Below are positions 35,071 through 41,702 of a stretch of 41,702 nucleotides of DNA, piece by piece. The stretch comes from Burkholderia ambifaria. Its GTDB lineage: Bacteria; Pseudomonadota; Gammaproteobacteria; Burkholderiales; Burkholderiaceae. Under the pieces are notes generated by a model. The model was not told where the DNA came from. It searched no databases and saw nothing but the letters and a program-made list of their open reading frames with translations. The stretch spans positions 78,466 through 120,167 of the forward strand of contig NZ_LKPJ01000020.1 of NCBI RefSeq assembly GCF_001443045.1, in the 5' to 3' direction. Position numbers and translations under genes: made by a program. Every line of letters begins with the position of its first letter. Position 1 is the first letter of the stretch.

Positions 35071-35967
35071 TCAGTGGCCGCGCGCGGCGTCGTGGTAAAT
35101 GGAGAGCGCTTGCGCCAGGCGCTCGCGCGCGCTGTCGTCGAGCGGTTGCGCGGGCGAGCGAGCCGGGCCCGCTGGCATGCCGAGCATCTGCGCGGCGGTT
35201 TTCAGCACGACGGGCATCGTGCCCAGCGCGAACGCGTCGCGCAGCGCACGCAGCGACTCCTGGGCGGCGCGTGCACCCGCGATATCGCCGGCCTGGAACT
35301 TGTTCCAGATCGACATGACGACCTGCGGGACGGCATTGGTCGTCGCGGCGACCGCGCCGTCGCCGCCCGCGATCAGCGTCCAGAGAATCATCGAGTCGGT
35401 GCCGGTGAAGACCGCGAAGTCGTCGCGCCGCAGGTTGATCAGTTGCAGCAGGCGATCGAAGTCGCCGCCGCTGTCCTTGATGCCGCGGATGTTCGGAATC
35501 TCGGCAAGGCGGCGCACGGTATCGACCGTCAGCGTGATGCCCGCTTTCGCGGGGATCGTGTAGAGCATGACCGGAAGCGGCGTTGCCTCGGCGATCTTCT
35601 TGTAGTGCGTGTAGAGCTCCGGCTGCGTCGCGCCGTTGAAGTACGGCGTGATCACCGAAACGGCATCCACGCCGACCTCGGTCATCTTCCGGTTCAGGTC
35701 GATCACGTCACGCGTCGCATAGGCGCCGGTGCCCGCGATGACGGGCACGCGCGAGCGGGCCTGGCTGACCGCGATGCGCGCGATGCGCAGCTTCTCTTCT
35801 TCGCTCAGTGCGATGAATTCGCCGTTGGTGCCGAGCACGAAGAGCCCGTGCACGCCCGACTCGATGAGCCGTTCGACCAGCGCGCGCAGCCCGTCTTCAT
35901 CGATGTTCTCGTCCGCCGTCATCGGCGTGATCAGCGCGGGAACGATCCCCTTGAACGAAATTGACAT
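35071..35967 (-). CDS. DapA/NanA-superfamily aldolase (dihydrodipicolinate synthase-like)
   Basis: A 298-residue TIM-barrel class I aldolase. The Schiff-base lysine is K164 in I-R-G-I-K-D-S-G-G-D, and the catalytic tyrosine is Y136 in M-L-Y-T-I-P. The pyruvate-carboxylate loop reads G-T-N-G-E (46-50). True DapA has T-T-G-E here, so lysine biosynthesis is unlikely. Members cleave or form 2-keto-3-deoxy sugar acids and N-acetylneuraminate via pyruvate. It is the first gene of the cluster, with GGAG upstream of ATG 35967. Expected role: release of pyruvate plus an aldehyde for the following dehydrogenase and kinase (inference). Confidence 0.88.
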   Translation of the reverse strand: MSISFKGIVPALITPMTADENIDEDGLRALVERLIESGVHGLFVLGTNGEFIALSEEEKLRIARIAVSQARSRVPVIAGTGAYATRDVIDLNRKMTEVGVDAVSVITPYFNGATQPELYTHYKKIAEATPLPVMLYTIPAKAGITLTVDTVRRLAEIPNIRGIKDSGGDFDRLLQLINLRRDDFAVFTGTDSMILWTLIAGGDGAVAATTNAVPQVVMSIWNKFQAGDIAGARAAQESLRALRDAFALGTMPVVLKTAAQMLGMPAGPARSPAQPLDDSARERLAQALSIYHDAARGH

Positions 35968-35992
35968 GCTTGGCTTGCTCCATCGCGGAAGG

Positions 35993-36014
35993 GACGGCGG
36001 GCGGAAGCGCCGTC
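35993..36014 (-). promoter_or_regulatory. Hairpin in the leader of the aldolase gene
   Basis: GACGGCG (35993-35999) and CGCCGTC (36008-36014) form a perfect 7-bp stem with an 8-nt loop, extendable by a G-T and a G-C pair. It lies 26 bp upstream of the aldolase start codon and could affect translation or RNA stability. Confidence 0.4.
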
Positions 36015-36170
36015 TCCTTGGGGTTAGGCAGAAAACAGCGGGGCCGTGCGCTTGCGGGCACCCGCCAGTGCAACGCGTATGACGGAACGAGTCGTCCGGC
36101 AGCTTTCTTCAGTGGACTTGCTCGTTTCGATCAAAGTTGTTGCGCGATGTGTGCATTCTAGCTGATGTGG

Positions 36171-36185
36171 TGACTGAATCAGTCA
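36171..36185. promoter_or_regulatory. Candidate operator palindrome 1
   Basis: TGACTGAATCAGTCA has perfect 7-bp arms around a single central base. It shares the form TGAyTGAATCrrTCA with a second palindrome whose centre is exactly 30 bp away. On the minus strand it overlaps a TTGACT, with TAGAAT about 20 bp further on, a plausible promoter for the aldolase-led cluster. Confidence 0.65.
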
Positions 36186-36200
36186 ATGAAAACCCTAATA

Positions 36201-36215
36201 TGATTGAATCGATCA
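36201..36215. promoter_or_regulatory. Candidate operator palindrome 2
   Basis: TGATTGAATCGATCA is near-palindromic and matches the first site at 12 of 15 positions. The 30-bp centre spacing is about three helical turns, so both sites face the same side of DNA, as expected for cooperative repressor binding. It lies just upstream of the putative cluster promoter. Confidence 0.6.
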
Positions 36216-36241
36216 TTTTGAGGTGGCGCTGAAAAGGGGAA

Positions 36242-36382
36242 ATGAGCGAATGGTTCGGCTTCGCGTACGTTGGCGGCATGCATGGCCGGCTGCTCGTGAT
36301 CGGCTTCGTCTGCAACCTGTTCGTCACGCGCGTGAACGAGCGCCATCACATGACCGACGCGCAGCTCGACGCCGGCAAATAA
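36242..36382 (+). pseudogene. C-terminal remnant of an OFA-type MFS transporter
   Basis: A 46-residue reading frame looks like the last helix and tail of an oxalate/formate-antiporter-type MFS protein: G-F-V-C-N-L-F-V-T-R-V-N-E-R-H-H-M-T-D. A full transporter has over 400 residues. An in-frame TGA at 36230-36232 and the aldolase control region lie directly upstream, so the rest of the gene is missing. The gene order (transporter tail, then its small partner 18 bp later) is typical of the intact locus. I read this as the 3' scar of a gene removed by rearrangement; family assignment is from memory. Confidence 0.65.
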
Positions 36383-36400
36383 ATCCAGGAGACGCGAAAA

Positions 36401-36532
36401 ATGAACGAAACGGTCGCTTCCGCTCGCCCGACCAACAAGGCGGTGCTTGCCGTGTTTTGGCTCTACGTGCTGATTCCGCTTGCCTGGGGTGTCGTCAACA
36501 CGCTCACGACGGCGATGAAGCTGTTTGGGTGA
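36401..36532 (+). CDS. MFS transporter small subunit
   Basis: A complete 43-residue membrane peptide. A polar start (M-N-E-T-V-A-S-A-R-P-T-N-K) is followed by one hydrophobic helix (about 15-34, with F-W-L-Y-V-L-I-P-L-A-W-G-V) and a short tail. Such peptides are encoded directly after OFA-type MFS transporters and are annotated as their small subunit. AGGAG lies 9 nt before the ATG. Because only the tail of the large subunit remains upstream, this gene is probably orphaned here unless a transporter elsewhere uses it. Confidence 0.75.
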   Translation: MNETVASARPTNKAVLAVFWLYVLIPLAWGVVNTLTTAMKLFG

Positions 36533-36576
36533 AGGCGGGCAGGGCGCGCTGATCTGCACGGTGCGATCAGCGCGGT

Positions 36577-36597
36577 AACCGCTAGAATTGCGGTTTT
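36577..36597 (+). terminator. Terminator-like hairpin before rhlE
   Basis: AACCGC (36577-36582) and GCGGTT (36590-36595) form a 6-bp stem with a 7-nt loop and a run of five T (36593-36597). A second hairpin (CGCTGATC with GATCAGCG, about 36547-36572) lies just before it. Probably the end of the small-subunit transcript; the rhlE leader shares this DNA. Confidence 0.5.
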
Positions 36598-36614
36598 TAG
36601 CCCGGAACACGTCC

Positions 36615-38048
36615 ATGTCTTTTGCCTCGCTAGGCCTGATCGACCCGCTGCTGCGTAATCTGCAGGACCTCAATTACCAGACACCTACGCCGGTGCAGGC
36701 CAAGGCGATTCCCGCAGTGCTCGGCGGCAAGGACGTCATGGCCGGGGCGCAGACGGGCACGGGCAAGACCGCGGGTTTTGCGTTGCCGCTGTTGCAACGG
36801 CTGGTGCAGCACGGGCCGGCGGTGTCCAGCAACCGTGCGCGTGTTCTGGTGCTGGTGCCGACGCGTGAACTGGCCGAGCAGGTGCTGCAAAGCTTCGTCG
36901 CTTACGGCAAAGGCCTCGACTTGCGATTTCTGGCGGCCTACGGCGGGGTGAGCATCAACCCGCAGATGATGAAGTTGCGCAAGGGCGTGGATGTGCTCGT
37001 TGCCACGCCTGGCCGTCTGCTGGATCTCAATCGCCAGAATGCCGTGCAGTTCGACCAAGTCCAGACGCTGGTGCTGGATGAGGCCGACCGCATGCTCGAT
37101 CTGGGCTTTGCGCGCGAGCTCAATGCCGTCTTTGCTGCGTTGCCCGTTCAACGCCAGACCCTGCTGTTCTCTGCCACGTTCACCGACGACATCCGCGCGA
37201 TGGCGGCGAGCATTCTGCGCGGTCCGGTCAATATCAGCGTCAGTCCGCCTAATGTCACGGCGAGCAAGATCAAACAGTGGGTGGTGACGGTCGACAAGCG
37301 GAACAAGCCGGACCTCTTCATGCACCTGGTGGCCGAGAACAACTGGGACCACGCGCTGGTGTTCGTCAAGACCCGCAATGGCGTGGATTACCTGGCGGCG
37401 ATGCTGAATGACGCGGGCTATGCGGTCGACACGATCCACGGCGACAAGCCGCAACCCGCGCGGCTGCGTGCGCTCGAGCGCTTCAAGACGGGTGAGGTGC
37501 AGATGCTGGTCGCCACCGATGTGGCTGCGCGCGGGCTGGATATCGATGATCTGCCGCTCGTGATCAACGTCGATCTGCCGATCGTGGCGCAGGATTATGT
37601 GCATCGGATCGGGCGTACGGGGCGTGCGGGGGCGAGTGGTGTGGCGGTGTCTCTCGTGTGTGCCGATGAAGCGCCGCAACTGGCCGCGATCGAAGCGCTG
37701 ATCGGGAAAACGCTGCGTCGTGAAGAAGAGCCGGGGTTTGAGGCGGAACACCGCGTGCCGGAAACCAGTGCGACAGGGCAGATCATCAAGAAGCCTAAAA
37801 AGCCGAAGAAGCCTAAGGTGGTGCAAGGTGGGGCGGGGGCTGTGCCGGTGGCTGTGGCTGGGAAAAAGCCGCGGCCGCAGGGTGGTGAGGGTAAGGCTGC
37901 GGGGCAGCGGGCTGGGGGGAAGGGCGCGAGCGTGTTGGCCGGTAGTCCGTTCAGCGTGCAGAAGCCGCGGAGCAAACCCGCTGGTAAGGCGGCTGCGGGG
38001 GCGCGTAAGCCGGCTGGGAAATCGTCTGGTGGGCGCGGGAAGCACTAA
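36615..38048 (+). CDS. rhlE: DEAD-box RNA helicase RhlE
   Basis: A 477-residue helicase with all core motifs: the Q motif (T-P-V-Q, about 25-28), A-Q-T-G-T-G-K-T at 45-52, P-T-R-E-L-A-E-Q, D-E-A-D, S-A-T, A-T-D-V-A-A-R-G-L-D-I and H-R-I-G-R-T-G-R-A-G. F-A-S-L-G-L at the start is RhlE-like. The final 90 or so residues are low-complexity and basic (Lys/Pro/Gly/Ala), typical of RhlE tails that bind RNA. It acts in ribosome assembly and RNA turnover. The start at 36615 was chosen because it begins at the family N-terminus. GC content in the tail region is G-rich with less usual codons, common in these tails. Confidence 0.92.
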   Translation: MSFASLGLIDPLLRNLQDLNYQTPTPVQAKAIPAVLGGKDVMAGAQTGTGKTAGFALPLLQRLVQHGPAVSSNRARVLVLVPTRELAEQVLQSFVAYGKGLDLRFLAAYGGVSINPQMMKLRKGVDVLVATPGRLLDLNRQNAVQFDQVQTLVLDEADRMLDLGFARELNAVFAALPVQRQTLLFSATFTDDIRAMAASILRGPVNISVSPPNVTASKIKQWVVTVDKRNKPDLFMHLVAENNWDHALVFVKTRNGVDYLAAMLNDAGYAVDTIHGDKPQPARLRALERFKTGEVQMLVATDVAARGLDIDDLPLVINVDLPIVAQDYVHRIGRTGRAGASGVAVSLVCADEAPQLAAIEALIGKTLRREEEPGFEAEHRVPETSATGQIIKKPKKPKKPKVVQGGAGAVPVAVAGKKPRPQGGEGKAAGQRAGGKGASVLAGSPFSVQKPRSKPAGKAAAGARKPAGKSSGGRGKH

Positions 38049-38483
38049 CGTCGATCGGTGGGGCGGCCGACGCCAGCCAAGGCGCAGGCTGGCGGGTCGG
38101 GAGGCAGGTAACGGCTCGACTTCGGCACATGCATCAGGTCGACGGGTAACGGCGCACTGTAGTCAGGATCAGTAACGCCTTCGGGGCCGAACGGATGTTG
38201 GAGTCGTGCGTAACAGGCGTCAGATCGAGGGTGACACCGGCGATGTGTCCGGTTTTTCATACGAACGCTGTTGTCTGATCGGCTCGTCGAGGACTATCGC
38301 GTTGAGGCGGATAGTGGCCTTTCGCTTTGGGGTGCAGTCGGTCAGGAGCGGTCTTTCGACAGATGGGGCTAGATCGTTGACACTAGGGTTCCACGGCCGC
38401 ATGCTCCAACCCAATCGCCCACGCTATTCCGGTGATAATCGTTGTCGTTGCGATGTAACTGGTACTGCGAATCGGGGGTGACA
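38049..38483. other. 435-bp interval after rhlE
   Basis: It begins with a terminator-like hairpin (38067-38100). The rest holds short frames on both strands without recognisable domains, and its base composition drifts lower in GC than the rhlE core. I see no gene I can support. Confidence 0.5.
38067..38100 (+). terminator. Hairpin downstream of rhlE
   Basis: CGCCAGCC (38071-38078) and GGCTGGCG (38087-38094) form a perfect 8-bp stem with an 8-nt loop, extended by CCGA/TCGG past a two-base bulge. It starts 19 bp after the stop codon. There is no T tract. Confidence 0.45.
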
Positions 38484-38978
38484 GTGACAAAGAGTCGGAA
38501 GCTGGTCTTCCAAAGACGCACTGCGATACACGCGGGCCTATGGGTTTCGCTTTACTTTGCGCTAAAACCAGGGGCGTTGCTTGCGTCCCCTCCGCAAGAC
38601 CTTGAAATACTGGGCAGAAGACTTCGTGTTGAAATCGACGAAGCATATCAGAAGCTCCCCAAAAGCGGCCCGATACAAGAGATAGAGAAAGCTGGGGACA
38701 TTACTTGGCTCGCAGTTCGTTACATTCCTCTCGAAAGTTCGTTTGACGACGCCGAAGTCATCCTTCGCGGCGCCGGTTTTTCAGTCGGACCACGGCCGGA
38801 TAAAAATCAACCGGGTAATCTGCAGCATAGATATGATGTCATTGCGCGGATTGACGGGTACCGTTCAAATGTTGTTTCGCGCACCAACGTGTACGTATTT
38901 CTTTCGCCCAAAGCTCCTGGCGATTTTTATGATGGTGTTTCGGCGATTTTCGCATCGTTTACGACGAGTTATTTGTAG
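38484..38978 (+). CDS. Hypothetical secreted or membrane-anchored protein
   Basis: Unrecognised. From GTG 38484, with GGGGG at 38474-38478, the product has about 164 residues. A basic N-terminus and hydrophobic stretch (about 12-35, ending L-L-A-S-P-P) look like a signal sequence or anchor. The remainder is mixed alpha/beta with D-I-T-W-L-A-V-R-Y-I-P, F-D-D-A-E-V-I-L-R-G-A-G-F and N-V-Y-V-F-L-S-P-K near the end. Codon use is less GC-rich than the core genes, consistent with acquired DNA. The start is uncertain (38442 and 38478 are alternatives). No functional residues can be assigned. Confidence 0.6.
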   Translation: MTKSRKLVFQRRTAIHAGLWVSLYFALKPGALLASPPQDLEILGRRLRVEIDEAYQKLPKSGPIQEIEKAGDITWLAVRYIPLESSFDDAEVILRGAGFSVGPRPDKNQPGNLQHRYDVIARIDGYRSNVVSRTNVYVFLSPKAPGDFYDGVSAIFASFTTSYL

Positions 38979-39631
38979 CGACATTGCACGCAGCAGGGTC
39001 GCGAGGTACCGTTCAGCTGTTGATTGTGTATGTCAGTTTTGGGGGCGTCTAGCGGCAGATCTGGGGTGACGTCTTCTGGTATGCGGTTGCGTTGCGTGCT
39101 CGTGTGACAGGGAAAAGCTGCTTCGGTGAGCCATTGAGAACAGGTGCAACATGAAATATTTGCACGTGATGGCAGAAAAATACCAAATAAAATTGGAACA
39201 ATTTAATCAGCTTTTGATCGCCTCCACGGAAACGCCATCCGATACCGACATTGACGTTGGCTTTGGCCGAAGCGATCATCGGAAATCGATTATTTTTCCC
39301 CACTACGATATAGGCGATGACCGCTCTGGGTCGGCAACTACCGACTACATCGGGTGGCAAGCGAGCCGGCTTCGGCCTCGGCTTTGGGCAACTAGCCGGC
39401 CAATAGGCGACTTTCGTAGGCAGCGGCGTTCGGACATTCAGACGTCCGTTGCGCGATCTCAACGGACGCTTGCGATCGATTGCTCGGCGGATAGGTCAGA
39501 CGATTATTTCAAAAGCAACTGACACCCCGGTGTCAGCAGGATTTGAGTATCGTGCCGGAATCGCTTGTCATCTGCTGCGTTGCATTGATACCGTTTGCAG
39601 CATGCGTGACCGACCAATCCAAGAGGGAGCC
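38979..39631. other. 653-bp AT-richer interval with a doubtful small frame
   Basis: One plus-strand frame at 39151-39522 would encode 123 residues. Its first 75 or so, beginning M-K-Y-L-H-V-M-A-E-K-Y, look plausibly coding, but the rest (Arg/Ser-rich) looks like read-through of non-coding DNA, and there is no good ribosome site. It could be a degraded gene. Nothing else is recognised. Confidence 0.4.
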
Positions 39632-40315
39632 ATGGCGCGAATTCTTTCGTTTTCTTCCGGGCCCAATGACTGGCAACGCCAATTGGCTGATCCTGAAAAG
39701 CATTGGAAGCCAGGGTATTCCGCACGCACGCTTGCCTATTGCTGGGAAGACGCCGATGGATTTCCGGCGGAAGTTGCTGCCTCCTTGTCATGCTCCTGCG
39801 AGCCGCTGCTCGAAGAACTCACTCCACTCCTGGCGGTGCCGGAATTCAAGGTGCCGTTACCGGGTGGGGAACGTGCTTCGCAAAACGATATATTCGTGCT
39901 CGCGCGTTCCTCGGCTGGAGCCGTATCCATCATGGTTGAAGGAAAGGTCCGTGAGTCGTTCGGCCCGACGTTGGAGAACTGGTGCAACGAGTCGTCAAGC
40001 GGCAAGGCGGAGCGCTTGCGCCACATACTGCGAGTGATCGGCCTTGTAGCAGCACCGCAGGGAGACATTCGCTATCAACTGCTGCATCGGGCGGCTTCGG
40101 CTGTCATAACAGCCGAGCAGTATCGAGCGGTCGCCGCAATCGTGCTCATACATTCTTTCAGCCCCGAACGTTCGGGCTGGCCGGATTTCCAGGCTTTCAC
40201 CCGATTATTCGGAGTTGAAGCGGAACATGGGTGTGTCCAAAAACTTGCCGTTTCTTCGCGGGTACCACTCTTCGGCGCTTGGATTACTGGCAACCCGAAG
40301 TACCTGACCTGTTGA
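39632..40315 (+). CDS. Uncharacterised protein, possibly DUF6946-like, adjacent to an HNH gene
   Basis: A 227-residue cytosolic protein with GGGAG just before ATG 39632. Sequence landmarks are W-K-P-G-Y-S-A-R-T-L-A-Y-C-W-E (26-40), N-D-I-F-V-L-A-R then V-E-G-K-V-R-E-S-F-G (85-111), and Y-Q-L-L-H-R-A-A-S-A-V (148-158). D86, E103 and K105 are spaced as in PD-(D/E)xK-type nuclease cores, with Q149 as a possible accessory residue; this is pattern reading, not proof. From memory the sequence resembles the family labelled DUF6946. It is followed after 63 bp by an HNH endonuclease on the same strand, so the two may work together. Confidence 0.65.
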   Translation: MARILSFSSGPNDWQRQLADPEKHWKPGYSARTLAYCWEDADGFPAEVAASLSCSCEPLLEELTPLLAVPEFKVPLPGGERASQNDIFVLARSSAGAVSIMVEGKVRESFGPTLENWCNESSSGKAERLRHILRVIGLVAAPQGDIRYQLLHRAASAVITAEQYRAVAAIVLIHSFSPERSGWPDFQAFTRLFGVEAEHGCVQKLAVSSRVPLFGAWITGNPKYLTC

Positions 40316-40378
40316 GCAATAGAAATGCTGGACGCTACGCTGAGCATGTCGTGAATGAATCGACCGGACTAAAGCATC

Positions 40379-41074
40379 ATGAGCATCCAATTTGCAGCAG
40401 TGCACGAGAAGAACACATGGCGCCGGCATTCAGGGCATCAAACCCTGGAGGCTGCGATTAGCGGAAGGGATGGCGCGGAAAATCTCCTGCGTGGATTCGA
40501 GCGCGTCGGCCGTGATATGCACAAAGCATACGGCGTGGTTCATGCCGTATTTGTATGGGACGACACAGAGCAGATGGCCGACGCGCTCCGGCTGGCACCG
40601 GGTAGCAGCCACGACATCGAGCGAGTGAAAGTCCGTGTCGAACTCGTCGAGCTGTTTCAGGTGAGGCATGGTCCGTCTCTGGCTCAGATCGACGAATGGT
40701 TTCGGTCGTCGTCCCCAGACGTTGGCACATTGTATCCAGATGACATTCCCGGCGGGGTGCAGTATTTCGAAGGCGCGGTTGCACAGGTGCTTGTGAACGT
40801 TTATGAGCGAAATGCAGCCGCACGCCGAGCGTGCATCAACCACTACGGATATGCCTGTATGGTCTGCGATCTGGATTTCGAAGTCCGTTATGGATCAATC
40901 GGTCGCAGCTTCATCCACGTTCACCATGAGGTTCCCATCGCAGACATTGGCGCGAACTATCAAGTGGACCCTATTCGCGACCTGAAGCCGGTGTGCCCCA
41001 ACTGTCATGCGATGCTTCACCGGCAGGATCCTCCACTGCCGATTGAGAAGTTACGTGCAATGTTGTGCCGCTGA
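40379..41074 (+). CDS. HNH endonuclease (McrA-like C-terminal domain)
   Basis: A 231-residue protein. The C-terminal domain (about 145-231) is a clear zinc-supported HNH/beta-beta-alpha-metal nuclease: C160-x2-C163, H180-V-H-H183 (catalytic His region), then D-L-K-P-V-C206-P-N-C209-H210 and H214. This resembles the HNH domain of McrA-type modification-dependent restriction enzymes. The N-terminal 140 residues are of unknown fold and probably recognise DNA or a partner. It follows the possible nuclease-like gene. There is no methylase nearby, so a modification-dependent or other defence role is possible but inferred. Confidence 0.85.
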   Translation: MSIQFAAVHEKNTWRRHSGHQTLEAAISGRDGAENLLRGFERVGRDMHKAYGVVHAVFVWDDTEQMADALRLAPGSSHDIERVKVRVELVELFQVRHGPSLAQIDEWFRSSSPDVGTLYPDDIPGGVQYFEGAVAQVLVNVYERNAAARRACINHYGYACMVCDLDFEVRYGSIGRSFIHVHHEVPIADIGANYQVDPIRDLKPVCPNCHAMLHRQDPPLPIEKLRAMLCR

Positions 41075-41383
41075 GTCAGGGTGCGCGATTCCGATGCCTG
41101 TTTTACCTCGGACGTTGCGGTAGATGTCGCGCCGGATCGAATAGCGGGCGTGGGTCGGTCTGCGGCGGTCGCGTGTCGTGGGGTGGCGGCTGGCCGAGTT
41201 CGGCGGTTGAATCCACCTCGGCAAACGGCCGTTCCGATGAGAATGATTCAGATTTCGTCATCTGCCAAAGCGCTCCTGACCTGCACTCAGGGTGTTCAGA
41301 ACGTGGTGAATTCTCAACCCGACGGATTGGCGCGGCGGCGACATGCTACGATCAACGCGATCCGACTTTCATCCCGACGCACA
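41075..41383. other. 309-bp interval before the J-domain gene
   Basis: Overlapping short frames without domain resemblance. No clear hairpin terminator after the HNH gene and no promoter I can define. Confidence 0.5.
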
Positions 41384-41702
41384 ATGACGACAATGTATGA
41401 ATTGCTCGGTGTGTGCGAGAACGCCACCAACGAGGAAATCAAGCGCAGCTACCGAAAGGCGGCGATGAAAGCGCATCCCGACCGCAACGTCGGGGGCGAA
41501 GCGGACGCGCATGCGCGATTTCAGGAGATCAAGGAGGCATACGCGATTCTCTCGGACCCGGAGCTGCGCCGCGTCTATGACACCGTTTTCGCAGAGGAAA
41601 TGCTCCGTCACGCACGGCTTCGCGAAGAAGAGGAGCGCTTGAAGGCGGAGCGCGAAGCGGAATATGCGCGGTTGTGCCCTTGTTCGGCGAAGCGCATCGC
41701 CC
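41384..41702 (+). CDS. J-domain (DnaJ-like) protein, N-terminal part
   Basis: This frame begins at ATG 41384 and is still open at the window edge (106 codons seen). Residues 4-70 form a J domain: Y-E-L-L-G-V at the start of helix I, a basic helix II (Y-R-K-A-A-M-K-A), H-P-D at 31-33, and F-Q-E-I-K-E-A-Y-A-I-L-S-D-P. J-domain proteins stimulate DnaK ATPase and deliver clients. A highly charged Glu/Arg helix (about 78-98) follows instead of the Gly/Phe linker of DnaJ, so this is a class C-type co-chaperone. The tail is unknown. Confidence 0.88.
   Translation, partial: MTTMYELLGVCENATNEEIKRSYRKAAMKAHPDRNVGGEADAHARFQEIKEAYAILSDPELRRVYDTVFAEEMLRHARLREEEERLKAEREAEYARLCPCSAKRIA

Noticed and set aside
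39151..39522. A 123-residue plus-strand frame before the ExK-motif protein
   Set aside because: Only the first part looks coding, the tail reads as non-coding DNA and there is no ribosome site; mentioned only in the interval description.
41065..41400. Plus-strand 111-residue frame between the HNH and J-domain genes
   Set aside because: It overlaps both neighbours out of frame and shows no family resemblance.

Overview
The window reads like a chromosome of a high-GC Burkholderia, most likely a Burkholderia cepacia-complex species. Codon use is strongly GC-ending, and the paralogue content (short H-NS, many LysR regulators, several DAACS carriers, tandem UvrA, RhlE) fits that group. This is inferred from protein resemblance and composition; no database search was run. 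No rRNA, tRNA, CRISPR array or complete insertion sequence was seen.

Layout. (1) 1-4.8 kb: end of a phosphomannomutase/phosphoglucomutase, an H-NS-type protein, then a LysR regulator with a dicarboxylate/amino-acid carrier and a two-domain Asp/Glu racemase, overlapping by 4 bp. (2) 4.8-7.7 kb: a short S11 D-Ala-D-Ala peptidase, an SDR/DoxX pair, and a divergent HxlR regulator broken by an in-frame TGA. (3) 7.7-13.8 kb: a perfect LexA box in front of a 1964-residue tandem UvrA with four ATPase cassettes, closed by a strong terminator. (4) 14.0-20.3 kb: a DAACS carrier followed by a solute-binding protein, then a LysR gene divergent from a third DAACS carrier plus a class-V PLP enzyme. (5) 20.6-24.2 kb: sparse accessory DNA with a GYD protein, a small membrane protein, a RelE-like toxin domain fused to a membrane-anchored N-terminus, a small CxxC protein and a secreted lipocalin-like protein. 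(6) 24.3-27.1 kb: LysR divergent from a flavodoxin-like oxidoreductase and an aldo/keto reductase. (7) 27.2-36.2 kb: eight minus-strand genes in operon-like order, described below. (8) 36.2-38.1 kb: C-terminal remnant of an MFS transporter with its intact small subunit, then rhlE. (9) 38.4-41.7 kb: AT-richer accessory genes, including a possible nuclease-like protein next to an HNH endonuclease, then a J-domain protein running off the end.

The most interesting unit is region 7. It is transcribed leftward from about 36.2 kb: DapA/NanA-type aldolase, iron-dependent alcohol dehydrogenase, DUF1537 four-carbon acid-sugar kinase, PdxA2-like dehydrogenase, SSS symporter, cytosolic BNR sialidase-like protein, DeoR regulator and SDR. 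The kinase and PdxA2 pair is known to turn threonate/erythronate-type acids into dihydroxyacetone phosphate. The aldolase, sialidase-like protein and carrier suggest that a larger acidic sugar is imported and cleaved first. Two near-identical 15-bp palindromes, 30 bp apart, lie upstream and are good operator candidates. The cluster abuts a decapitated transporter gene, which suggests a rearrangement or insertion junction.

A second theme is acidic amino acid or dicarboxylate handling. Three DAACS carriers each have a different partner: a racemase, a binding protein and a PLP enzyme.
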